From the NCBI GenBank assembly GCA_900543395.1, contig UQQT01000007.1, positions 8,211-72,210 of the forward strand: 64,000 bases of DNA, in the 5' to 3' direction. The position numbers and the translations under genes are program-made. Shown here one piece after another: positions 33,023 through 40,830 of this stretch (position 1 is the stretch's first letter; each line of letters opens with the position of its first letter). The notes below the pieces were generated by a model that saw only the letters and a list, made by a program, of their open reading frames with translations, had not been told where the DNA came from and did not search any database. The DNA is from an uncultured Oscillospiraceae bacterium. GTDB lineage: Bacteria; Bacillota; Clostridia; Oscillospirales; Acutalibacteraceae.

Positions 33023-33853
33023 TTACCAGCCTATTTTTTTAAGATATTCTCTGCTCATTTTCGCCGCGTTCATGGGAGTGTTTCCTTTGTCGGGCTGATC
33101 CTGTTCAACTACAACCCACTCTGCGCCCGCTTTAACGGAAGCGTCGAGAATCGAGGGCATGTCCTGTACGCCGTAACCTACGGGCTTGAAGCTGAATGCA
33201 TCCTCGTCCTCTTTTTCGCCCGATTCATCGTCGATACCGATAAGGTCGTACAGTTTCTTAGGCTTGTCCTTGCCTTTCATAACAAAATCTTTAAGATGAA
33301 CGACGGGAGCTCTGCCGGAATATTTTAGAACGAAATTCGCAGGATCCTCGCCTCCGACATTTACCCAGCAAACGTCAAGCTCTGTCTTTAAAAGGTCAGC
33401 GCTTACAAGTCTGTAAAGCATGTCAAGACCATATTCACCGTCGATTTTCTTGAATTCGAAATCGTGATTGTGATAAAGCAGAGTCATATCGTTTTTATTA
33501 CACTCTTCGCCTATCTTCTTAATGTATTCTACGGTTTCGTCAAATTTTTCCGCGCCGGGTCTGCGTTCCTCGGTAACGTACGGAACGGCGATATATTCGC
33601 ATCCTATTTCCTTATACGCCTTAACAGTACCCTCAATGTCCGCGATCATATCGTCAAGAGGTACGTGAGCCGAAATAGGGGTAATTCCGATACGCTCGCA
33701 CTCTTTTTTGATTTGAGCGGGCGAATGTCCGAAAAGTCCGGCAAATTCAACGCCCTGATATCCCATTTCCTTTATTTTTTCAAGAGTGCCGAAGAAATCC
33801 TTTTCAGCCTCGTCACGTACCGAATAAAACTGCAATGCAACAGGTAAAGCCAT
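33023..33853 (-). CDS. TIM-barrel sugar phosphate isomerase/epimerase
   Basis: Xylose-isomerase-like TIM-barrel domain of 276 residues, starting at the ATG at 33853 behind GGAGGGG. It reads QFYSVRDEAEKDFFGTLEKI, GYQGVEFAGLFG, ISAHVPLDDM, LLYHNHDFEFKKIDGEYGLD, TELDVCWVNVGGEDP and VVHLKDFVMKGKD. The His, Glu and Asp residues of the metal-binding site of this superfamily are present. Such proteins isomerise or epimerise ketoses or act as sugar-acid lyases; the substrate is unknown. It is the second gene of the operon. Confidence 0.82.
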   Translation of the reverse strand: MALPVALQFYSVRDEAEKDFFGTLEKIKEMGYQGVEFAGLFGHSPAQIKKECERIGITPISAHVPLDDMIADIEGTVKAYKEIGCEYIAVPYVTEERRPGAEKFDETVEYIKKIGEECNKNDMTLLYHNHDFEFKKIDGEYGLDMLYRLVSADLLKTELDVCWVNVGGEDPANFVLKYSGRAPVVHLKDFVMKGKDKPKKLYDLIGIDDESGEKEDEDAFSFKPVGYGVQDMPSILDASVKAGAEWVVVEQDQPDKGNTPMNAAKMSREYLKKIGW

Positions 33854-33929
33854 ATTAGCCCCTCCAAATTTAAAATTTCCGCAAATATTATACATCAAAC
33901 AAAAAATTACTGCAACAAATATTTAATAA

Positions 33930-34787
33930 TTATATTATTTTATTTATAAGAGTGCACTGACGGGAATGTTCCGTACTTAATTTATGCTCGACGGCAGCAA
34001 TACGTATCATATTTTTAACGGTCAGATCTATTCCCGAATTCTCGGTATAATCGGTCGGATAAATATAGTCGACCCTGTCATGATACAAAAGATCGTCAAC
34101 AAGTCTCTTTCCCGCGTCGTCCTTATATACGGCAATGGAATGTCCGCCGTACGCTTTAACCATCTTCATACACGGAACATCCGAGAGTCCGTCGCCTATG
34201 TAGAGCATATTCTGAAACGGTACTCTCCTGTCGCTTTCGAGCGTGGAACGGTTTAAATCATAATCGTTCGATACGTCAAAAACGCCCTTGTTGATTCTGT
34301 AAACGAACTGTGTTTTGGACGTGTAATTTACGACCGATTTTGAAAAAACCGCGTTTCCCGAGTCGTCATATAAAAACTCGCTTGCATATATCTGCTTAAA
34401 ACACTTTCCGATAGCAGAACCCTCGATTATCTCTTTAAGTCCCGATGAAAGGACGTAATGCTCGACCTGTACGCCGTGATCTTCTCCGAATTTATTAAGA
34501 CGGCTGAACCACTCTGCGACTCCCGGAAAAAGCTCAATATTTTTACCGCACCCGACTATTTTATCTCTCGTCAGACCGAGCCCCAATTCCCTTGATTTTT
34601 TTATCATTATATACATGTAAGCGTTTATTTTATCCATATTATGCTCATACGCATAGTTGTTTGCAACACTCCAGAAATCCTCGGCTTTCATTCCGAGCGA
34701 CGGAATAAACTGATATTCCTGCATATCCTTGGGACACAAAGTTCTGTCAAAGTCGTACATTACGGCAAAAATAGGCTTACTGCTCAC
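33930..34787 (-). CDS. HAD-family phosphatase (SerB-like)
   Basis: A 285-residue haloacid-dehalogenase-fold hydrolase: motif I VMYDFDRTLCP, motif II YVLSSG, motif III Lys near SKTQF, and motif IV YIGDGLSDVPCMKMVKAYGG. It could remove phosphate from a sugar phosphate made by the kinase in the operon. The start codon is GTG, with AAGGAG about ten bases before it. It is the first gene of the operon that continues to the GH4 gene, expressed from the promoter at 34811. Confidence 0.8.
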   Translation of the reverse strand: MSSKPIFAVMYDFDRTLCPKDMQEYQFIPSLGMKAEDFWSVANNYAYEHNMDKINAYMYIMIKKSRELGLGLTRDKIVGCGKNIELFPGVAEWFSRLNKFGEDHGVQVEHYVLSSGLKEIIEGSAIGKCFKQIYASEFLYDDSGNAVFSKSVVNYTSKTQFVYRINKGVFDVSNDYDLNRSTLESDRRVPFQNMLYIGDGLSDVPCMKMVKAYGGHSIAVYKDDAGKRLVDDLLYHDRVDYIYPTDYTENSGIDLTVKNMIRIAAVEHKLSTEHSRQCTLINKII

Positions 34788-34810
34788 AGTATATCAACTC
34801 CTTTTTCTTA

Positions 34811-34839
34811 ATTTTAACAAATATAAAAATACATATCAA
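34811..34839 (-). promoter_or_regulatory. Promoter of the five-gene glycoside operon
   Basis: On the minus strand TTGATA (34839-34834) and TAAAAT (34816-34811) with a 17-base spacer, about 23 bases before the HAD gene start. It faces away from the promoter at 34869. Confidence 0.6.
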
Positions 34840-34868
34840 GTTTAAAATGTAAATTTACACGAAATCAA

Positions 34869-34897
34869 TTGACATACGCATAAAAAAAATATAGAAT
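34869..34897 (+). promoter_or_regulatory. Promoter of the second GPH symporter
   Basis: TTGACA (34869-34874) and TAGAAT (34892-34897) with a 17-base spacer. The two promoters leave a 29-base region that may hold a shared operator. Confidence 0.75.
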
Positions 34898-34941
34898 ATA
34901 AAAGCACTTTTATTTTTCTTCAACACTTCGGAGGTATATGT

Positions 34942-36441
34942 ATGAAAAGCAAAAAAATTCCAACGCCTCCCGCCATGAAGCATCCCAACGCGATAGGCAT
35001 ACGCGAGGGACTCGGCTACATGTTCGGAGACATAGGAAATCTGCTCGTGCTGACTTTCATTTCAACGTATCTGAAAGTTTTCTACACGGACAGCCTCATG
35101 GTCGGCTATGACGCCGCAAAAGTTTACAACGACATTACGGTTCTCTTCCTCGCAACCCGTCTGTGGGATGCGATCAACGACCCGCTGTGGGGACTTATCG
35201 TCGATTCTCGCGCACCGAAACCGCAGGGTAAATTCAGACCCTACATTAAATTTGTTTCAATCCCGCTCGGAATTTCCACGATTCTCTGCTTCCTTGAAAT
35301 CAATAAATTCATAAGCAGCTACATTGTTCTGCTCATATTCGCATACATAACGTATACGGCATTCGGCATGCTCTATACGGGAATGAACATCCCGTACGGC
35401 TCGCTCGCGTCCGTAATAACCGACGATCCCAAGGGCAGAACTCTCCTGTCGACTTTCCGTTCAATCGGCGGCGGAGTCGGCGGCGCTCCCGTAACACTTA
35501 TCGGTCAGATGATTATTTACGATAAGGTAAAGGACGCGTCGGGAGCTACGGTTTCTTCTTCTTTCAACGGGACAAAAGCGTTTTATCTCGCGGTATTTTT
35601 CGGCGTAGTATCGGCGATAATGTATCTCGTCTGCTACAAGTCGACGAAAGAACGCGTTAAATCCCCGACAGAGAAAAAGAAGATCGACGTTAAACTCACA
35701 TACGGCTCGCTCTTTAAAAGCATTCCGTTCCTCACCGTTACCGTTTCCGGAATATTAATCAGCGGTCTGTTACAGTACGGCTCGTTTAACCAGTATCTTT
35801 TCAAAAACTATTTCGGCAACTCCGACCTCTCGGTCGTAAACACGCTTTGCACATACGCGCCCATGGCGGCTCTTATTCTGTTTGTTCCGAAGCTTGTCGA
35901 AAAATTCGGTAAGAAAGAGCTTTGCGTATTCGGACTTACCCTCGCTTCACTCGCAAGCATTTTCAACGCGGTATTCCTCCCCTCCGCTCCCGTATACTTC
36001 GTAATGCAGGCTCTTACGGGACTCGGATACTCGTTCATGAGTATTACGAACTGGGCTATCGTTATGGACGTTATCGACTATCAGGAGTATGTAACTCATA
36101 CAAAGAACGAGAGCGCGATTTACGCCGTTTATACATTCTCGAGAAAACTCGGACAGACTGTCGCAGACTCGGGCGGAATGCAGCTTCTTAAAAAGACCGG
36201 ATATTCCGATAAGGTCAAGGACACCGTATCTACGGCTAAAGGAACCGTCGGACACAACATTTACAGAATATGCACGATAGTTCCCGCAGTCGTTTACTCT
36301 CTTATTTTAATACTTACAATAATTTATCCTCTCTCAAAGAAAAAGCTTGTTCCCATACAGGAGGAGCTTATGAGGAGAAGAAACGAACACATGCTCGCTT
36401 CTTCCGAGTCTGATGGAAAGTCTGCGGCTGAAAATCCGTAA
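34942..36441 (+). CDS. GPH-family sugar:cation symporter
   Basis: A second member of the family, 499 residues, about 12 spans, with LATRLWDAINDPLWGLIVDS, GKFRPYIKFVSIPLGIS, YTGMNIPYGSLASVITDDPK and VMDVIDYQEYVTHTKNESAI. It lies divergent from the HAD-GH4 operon with facing promoters, so it probably imports that operon's substrate. It differs clearly from the paralogue at 8284 in both sequence and tail (short here, long and acidic there). Confidence 0.88.
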   Translation: MKSKKIPTPPAMKHPNAIGIREGLGYMFGDIGNLLVLTFISTYLKVFYTDSLMVGYDAAKVYNDITVLFLATRLWDAINDPLWGLIVDSRAPKPQGKFRPYIKFVSIPLGISTILCFLEINKFISSYIVLLIFAYITYTAFGMLYTGMNIPYGSLASVITDDPKGRTLLSTFRSIGGGVGGAPVTLIGQMIIYDKVKDASGATVSSSFNGTKAFYLAVFFGVVSAIMYLVCYKSTKERVKSPTEKKKIDVKLTYGSLFKSIPFLTVTVSGILISGLLQYGSFNQYLFKNYFGNSDLSVVNTLCTYAPMAALILFVPKLVEKFGKKELCVFGLTLASLASIFNAVFLPSAPVYFVMQALTGLGYSFMSITNWAIVMDVIDYQEYVTHTKNESAIYAVYTFSRKLGQTVADSGGMQLLKKTGYSDKVKDTVSTAKGTVGHNIYRICTIVPAVVYSLILILTIIYPLSKKKLVPIQEELMRRRNEHMLASSESDGKSAAENP

Positions 36442-36452
36442 ATACAAGCAAT

Positions 36453-36492
36453 AAGGACTTCGCTCAAATTAAACGAAGTCCTTGATTTTTTA
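36453..36492 (+). terminator. Terminator after the second GPH symporter
   Basis: AAGGACTTCG and CGAAGTCCTT form a 10-bp stem with an 11-base loop, followed by GATTTTTTA. Confidence 0.85.
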
Positions 36493-36503
36493 TTTATGAC
36501 TGT

Positions 36504-36532
36504 AAAAAACGGACGATGAATTCTCACCGTCC
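36504..36532 (-). terminator. Terminator after the GH35 gene
   Basis: On the minus strand GGACG and CGTCC around a 12-base loop, followed by GTTTTTTA. Confidence 0.6.
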
Positions 36533-36546
36533 GCCGTTATTTATGA

Positions 36547-38325
36547 TCAGCCTAAATCGGGTTCTTTATCAAGAAGTATATAAGGCTTTTTGGTCTTATA
36601 TCCGTCGAGTTCAAGAACAGCGATTTCGTTAATGCCCTTCTGAAGTCTGCATGCGGGAAGATATGCGGATCTCTGCGGTCCCTTCTCCCAGTATCTGCTC
36701 AAAGGCTTGCCGTTTATGAATATAAAGCCCTTATTGAGCTCGGGAAGCTTAATAAACGTATCGCACGGATCCTCTTCAATAATAAACTGCGCCTTGAGGA
36801 ACTGGGGCTGTTCTTTATATTCGAACGTATCAGCGGGAGTGTAGTTTATCTCGGAAATATCATCAAGAGGAAGCGGATAAACGTCCCAGTTATATACGAA
36901 CGTCTGACCGAGTCTTACATTCTGCGTAATACCCTTGGGGTCGCGGAGCTTATGACCGAAGCTGACGCGTCCCATATTCTCTACAAGTATCGAGAGATCG
37001 AGACCCTCTTCGGGAACGCGAACCTCTACTACAGAAGGTTCATCGTTTCTGTTCTGGTCTGCATAGAATTTATTATAAAGATAAATCTTTGCCCTGTCGT
37101 GTACTTCGTTTATAACAAGAGGCATGTAGTCGCGGGGACCCTTTACCATCTTTCTGTAAAGAATGAGTCCGTAGCCCTGACCGTACTTCTCCATGGGCAT
37201 GGGATTCTTCGAACGTACGGGAATCGAAAGAACGTCGAGATTGTCAAACAGGTTTGCAAAATGCGTGAACTGAACCTTGCCGTATCTTACCTTCTGAACC
37301 TCGGGTTCCATTGCTATATCCGCAGGAATCTCCGTGTATTTGGAAAGAAGCTCTTTCATAAGCTTATATTTCTTAGTATAGGCTCCGCTCTCCGTAAGAA
37401 GTGCGTCATTATCGTAGCTGGATGTTACGCTCTTATACTCATAATCGCAGTTTGCACCGTTCATGAAACCGAAGTTCGTTCCGCCGCAGAACATATAAGT
37501 ATTAAGACTCGCTCCGCATTTAAGTGTACGGCTCATTGCGACAGCCGCGTCCTTGGGCGCACGCTGATAATGCTTGTACTCCCACTCGTCGTACCATCCG
37601 TTCCAGAATTCGGAACAGAAAAGCGGTCCCTCGGGCTGGAAATATTTAAGAGCGTCAAAATGTCTCTCGCCGTTCGCACCGAATTTAACAGCCTTATAAA
37701 TTCCGTCGACTCCGCCGTTTAAAAGCATATGATCGTCCGTACCGTCGGCAGTAAAGAGAGGAACCTCGATACCTCTGTTCCTGATGCCGTCGGCTATGTA
37801 TTTCATGTACTCATTATCGTCGCCGTAGCTGCCGTATTCGTTTTCAACCTGAACGAGAATAATGTTTCCGCCCTTTGTTATCTGATGGGACGCAAGTCTC
37901 GGAATAAGCTCGTCAAAATATCTGTCGACAAAACCGAGATAACGCTCGTTCATACAGCGAACATCGAGGTCGTCGTATTTTAAGAACCACCACGGGAATC
38001 CGCCGAACTCCCAGTCAAGTCCCATGTACGGACCGGGTCTTACGACAGCGTAAAAGCCAAGCTCCGCCGTAAGCTCGATAAAAGCCTCAAGATCGTTCTG
38101 CTCGGAGAAATCGAAAGTCTCCTCGTCCTTCTGATGGCAGTTCCATGCAACGGGGATATCGACGGTGTTAAAACCGCAGGCTTTCATTTTGAGCAGTCTG
38201 TCTTTCCAGTATGCTCTGGGTATTCTGAAATAATGAACTGAGCCGGACAAAATTCTGAACGGCTCGCCGTCAAGCAAAAAGTCTTCTTTAGAGATAGAGA
38301 ATGTCTTTACATTTTCCATTTGCAT
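36547..38325 (-). CDS. Family 35 beta-galactosidase
   Basis: Hydrolyses terminal beta-linked galactose. The 592-residue protein has the GH35 blocks SGSVHYFRIPRAYWKDRL, NTVDIPVAWNCHQ, VRPGPYMGLDWEFGGFPWW, the acid/base Glu in VQVENEYGSYG and the nucleophile Glu in LFCSEFWNGWYDEW, then C-terminal beta-sandwich domains. No signal peptide is visible, so it should be cytoplasmic. It has its own promoter and terminator. Its place beside the GPH symporter suggests it acts on imported galactosides. Confidence 0.92.
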   Translation of the reverse strand: MQMENVKTFSISKEDFLLDGEPFRILSGSVHYFRIPRAYWKDRLLKMKACGFNTVDIPVAWNCHQKDEETFDFSEQNDLEAFIELTAELGFYAVVRPGPYMGLDWEFGGFPWWFLKYDDLDVRCMNERYLGFVDRYFDELIPRLASHQITKGGNIILVQVENEYGSYGDDNEYMKYIADGIRNRGIEVPLFTADGTDDHMLLNGGVDGIYKAVKFGANGERHFDALKYFQPEGPLFCSEFWNGWYDEWEYKHYQRAPKDAAVAMSRTLKCGASLNTYMFCGGTNFGFMNGANCDYEYKSVTSSYDNDALLTESGAYTKKYKLMKELLSKYTEIPADIAMEPEVQKVRYGKVQFTHFANLFDNLDVLSIPVRSKNPMPMEKYGQGYGLILYRKMVKGPRDYMPLVINEVHDRAKIYLYNKFYADQNRNDEPSVVEVRVPEEGLDLSILVENMGRVSFGHKLRDPKGITQNVRLGQTFVYNWDVYPLPLDDISEINYTPADTFEYKEQPQFLKAQFIIEEDPCDTFIKLPELNKGFIFINGKPLSRYWEKGPQRSAYLPACRLQKGINEIAVLELDGYKTKKPYILLDKEPDLG

Positions 38326-38375
38326 TACTCTCCTGTTTGAAATGAAGTCGAAACCTACATACCATAATCGTTGAT

Positions 38376-38404
38376 ATTATACCATCTGTTTCCGAAAAAT
38401 ACAA
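38376..38404 (-). promoter_or_regulatory. Promoter of the GH35 gene
   Basis: On the minus strand TTGTAT (38404-38399) and TATAAT (38381-38376) with a 17-base spacer. Confidence 0.65.
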
Positions 38405-38453
38405 CCGTAATTCGCATTTATTTATAAGTTTTTCTTAAATTTTTTTGAAAATA

Positions 38454-38482
38454 TTGTTTTAACGGGATATTTGCGTTATACT
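38454..38482 (+). promoter_or_regulatory. Promoter of the LCP gene
   Basis: TTGTTT (38454-38459) and TATACT (38477-38482) with a 17-base spacer. Confidence 0.55.
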
Positions 38483-38530
38483 GTATATTGCAGTTTTATG
38501 CAAACAATTTTTCAACGGTGATTTATAAAT

Positions 38531-39775
38531 ATGAAATATCAAAACGACGACAATTACAATCCGTTTTCAAATAACAACGCAAACGACTCCGACGAAAACG
38601 ATTACTGTTATAACGACTCGGACTCCGTAAACGACTATACGACGCCCGGCGACGGCAGATTCGTAAAGGATGACGACGATATCGACTATAATTTCATACG
38701 CGACTACGCCCCCGCGCAAAACCGCGAGGTTCCGAAAAAGGTCACGTCGCCCGCGCAAAGTCCTTATTACAGAGAACCGTATCCGCAGAAAAGAACACGT
38801 CCGAGCGACGCGCAGATGAAAAAGAAAAGACGGCGCAGAAGCAAGGTAAAAAAAGTTTTTTTATCCGTATTATGCGTTTTTCTCGCGTGCGTAATCGGTG
38901 CGGGAGGATATCTGTCCTACCATGTAAATCATATTCTCGACTCGATAAATTATACCGCATACGACAATGTGAATAAATATATTCCGCAGTCCGAGCTTTA
39001 TCATTCCGACGACGTTCTCAATATACTTATAATCGGACTTGACGACGACGAGGGTACCGGCAAGTCACGTTCCGATTCGATGATGCTCGTCAGTCTCGAT
39101 TCAAAGCATAAGAAAATCAAGCTGACTTCTTTTTTAAGAGATATGTGGGTAGACATACCGGATTATACGACCGCAAAGCTCAACGCCGCATGCTCTCACG
39201 GAGGAGCCCAGCTTGTTATAGATACGATAGAAACGAATTTTAAGGTCGATATAGATAATTACGTCATGATCGATTTCGATATCTTCGTCGAAATCGTAAA
39301 CGAATTGGGCGGAATCGACGTAGACGTTTCAGAAGCTGAAGCCGCCGCAATGGCTAAATTCGACTGCATAGTGGAACCCGGCGAAAACGTGCATCTCGAC
39401 GGCGAGCAGACGCTGTGGTATGCGAGAATCAGAAAATGCGATTCAGATTTTCAAAGAACAAGCCGTCAGAGAGAGGTTGTAACTCTCCTCTTCGACAAGC
39501 TTAAAACAAAAAACGTAAAAGAGCTTTACGAGTTGGGACTTAACGTTCTTCAAAAGGTTCAGACCGGATTTACGAAGTCAGACCTTAAAAACATAATTGT
39601 TAATGTAAAAAACAGAAGCAGTATAATAAGCTATCTTTCGTACGATATCGAACAGATGTCGATTCCCGCAGACGGAACGTGGAACGACGCGACGATTAAA
39701 GGACAGATGGTTCTCGAGGTCGATATTGACAAAAACACACAGCTTTTAAAAGAATTCATATACGGAGACAATTAG
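38531..39775 (+). CDS. LytR-CpsA-Psr (LCP) family cell wall polymer ligase
   Basis: LCP enzymes attach teichoic acid or capsule polymers to peptidoglycan. The 414-residue protein has a long disordered, Asn/Asp-rich N-terminus (residues 1-60), a basic stretch MKKKRRRRSKVKK, one membrane span (residues about 107-128) and an extracellular LCP domain: NILIIGLDDDEGTGKSRSDS, SFLRDMWVDIP, KLNAACSHGG, LGGIDVDVS and the Arg-rich WYARIRKC with QRTSRQREVV. The length of the disordered cytoplasmic part is unusual. It probably shares a transcript with the RluA gene six bases downstream. Confidence 0.9.
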   Translation: MKYQNDDNYNPFSNNNANDSDENDYCYNDSDSVNDYTTPGDGRFVKDDDDIDYNFIRDYAPAQNREVPKKVTSPAQSPYYREPYPQKRTRPSDAQMKKKRRRRSKVKKVFLSVLCVFLACVIGAGGYLSYHVNHILDSINYTAYDNVNKYIPQSELYHSDDVLNILIIGLDDDEGTGKSRSDSMMLVSLDSKHKKIKLTSFLRDMWVDIPDYTTAKLNAACSHGGAQLVIDTIETNFKVDIDNYVMIDFDIFVEIVNELGGIDVDVSEAEAAAMAKFDCIVEPGENVHLDGEQTLWYARIRKCDSDFQRTSRQREVVTLLFDKLKTKNVKELYELGLNVLQKVQTGFTKSDLKNIIVNVKNRSSIISYLSYDIEQMSIPADGTWNDATIKGQMVLEVDIDKNTQLLKEFIYGDN

Positions 39776-39780
39776 AATTT

Positions 39781-40746
39781 ATGAGGTCATTTACCGTAAC
39801 AAAAAACGACGCGGGCAAACGTCTCGATTCGTTTATAACAAAAACAGCCCCGCTTCTGCCGAAAAATCTTCTGTATAAATACATACGGCTTAAACGCATT
39901 AAATTAAACGGCAAAAAAAGCGAGATTTCGGCACGTCTTAAAGAAAACGACGTTATCGATATGTATATAAACGACGAATTCTTTGAAAAGAACGAATATA
40001 CGTATTCGTTTATGAAAGCCCCGAAGCAGCTTAATATTGTCTACGAGGACGATAATATAATGCTCCTCGACAAAAAAGCGGGTGTACTTTCCCACCCCGA
40101 CAACGGCGAGTACATCGACACTCTCATAACCCGCGTTCAGCGTTATCTTTATGAAAAGGGCGAATACGATCCCAAAAATGAAAACTCGTTCGCCCCCGCT
40201 CTTGCAAACAGGATAGACAGAAACACCGGCGGTATTGTCATAGCGGCAAAAAACGCGCAGACATTAAAAATTCTCAACGAAAAGATTAAGAACCGCGAAT
40301 TAAAAAAAATGTATCTCTGTGTAATCGTCGGATATTTAAAGAAAAAATCGGGAATTCTCGAAAGCTATATGGTTAAAAACGAGCAGAAAAACCGCGTTTT
40401 TGTTTACGATCACCCCGTTGAGGACGGAAAAACCGCAAAAACCGGCTATAAAGTTCTCGCAGAGTCAAACGGATTAAGCCTTCTCGAAGTCGAGCTTTTC
40501 ACCGGCAGGACGCACCAGATACGCGCACACATGGCTTCGATAGGTCATCCGCTTCTCGGCGACGGAAAATACGGAACTAACTCCGTTAATAAAAAATACG
40601 GCGGATACAAAAAGCAATTTTTATATTCGTACAGGCTCGATTTTGATTTTAAAACCGATTCGGGAATACTCTCCTATCTGGGCGGCAAATCGTTTACCGT
40701 CGGCGACGTGTGGTTCAAAACCGCGTTTTTAAACGGTGAATTGTAA
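39781..40746 (+). CDS. RluA-family pseudouridine synthase
   Basis: Converts uridines in ribosomal or transfer RNA to pseudouridine. The 321-residue protein has an N-terminal S4-like RNA-binding part (KNLLYKYIRLKRIKLNGKKS) and the catalytic domain with the Asp in ANRIDRNTGGIVIAAKN, then LLEVELFTGRTHQIRAHMAS and HPLLGDGKYG. It starts five bases after the LCP stop; the two seem to be one operon. Which RNA position it modifies is not clear (RluC/RluD type). Confidence 0.92.
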   Translation: MRSFTVTKNDAGKRLDSFITKTAPLLPKNLLYKYIRLKRIKLNGKKSEISARLKENDVIDMYINDEFFEKNEYTYSFMKAPKQLNIVYEDDNIMLLDKKAGVLSHPDNGEYIDTLITRVQRYLYEKGEYDPKNENSFAPALANRIDRNTGGIVIAAKNAQTLKILNEKIKNRELKKMYLCVIVGYLKKKSGILESYMVKNEQKNRVFVYDHPVEDGKTAKTGYKVLAESNGLSLLEVELFTGRTHQIRAHMASIGHPLLGDGKYGTNSVNKKYGGYKKQFLYSYRLDFDFKTDSGILSYLGGKSFTVGDVWFKTAFLNGEL

Positions 40747-40790
40747 TGATTAAACGAATTTAAGAAAAACATGAATCAAAATATAATTCA

Positions 40791-40829
40791 CGGCTTCGGC
40801 GCAAATCATCGCCGAAGCCGCGTTTTTAT
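40791..40829. terminator. Terminator between the RluA and amidase genes
   Basis: CGGCTTCGGCG and CGCCGAAGCCG form an 11-bp GC-rich stem with an 8-base loop and end in GTTTTTA on the plus strand. Confidence 0.85.
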
Positions 40830-40830
40830 A

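Noticed and set aside
36952..37722. Open frame of 256 codons opposite the GH35 gene
   Set aside because: Shadow frame; GH35 blocks on the other strand are unmistakable.
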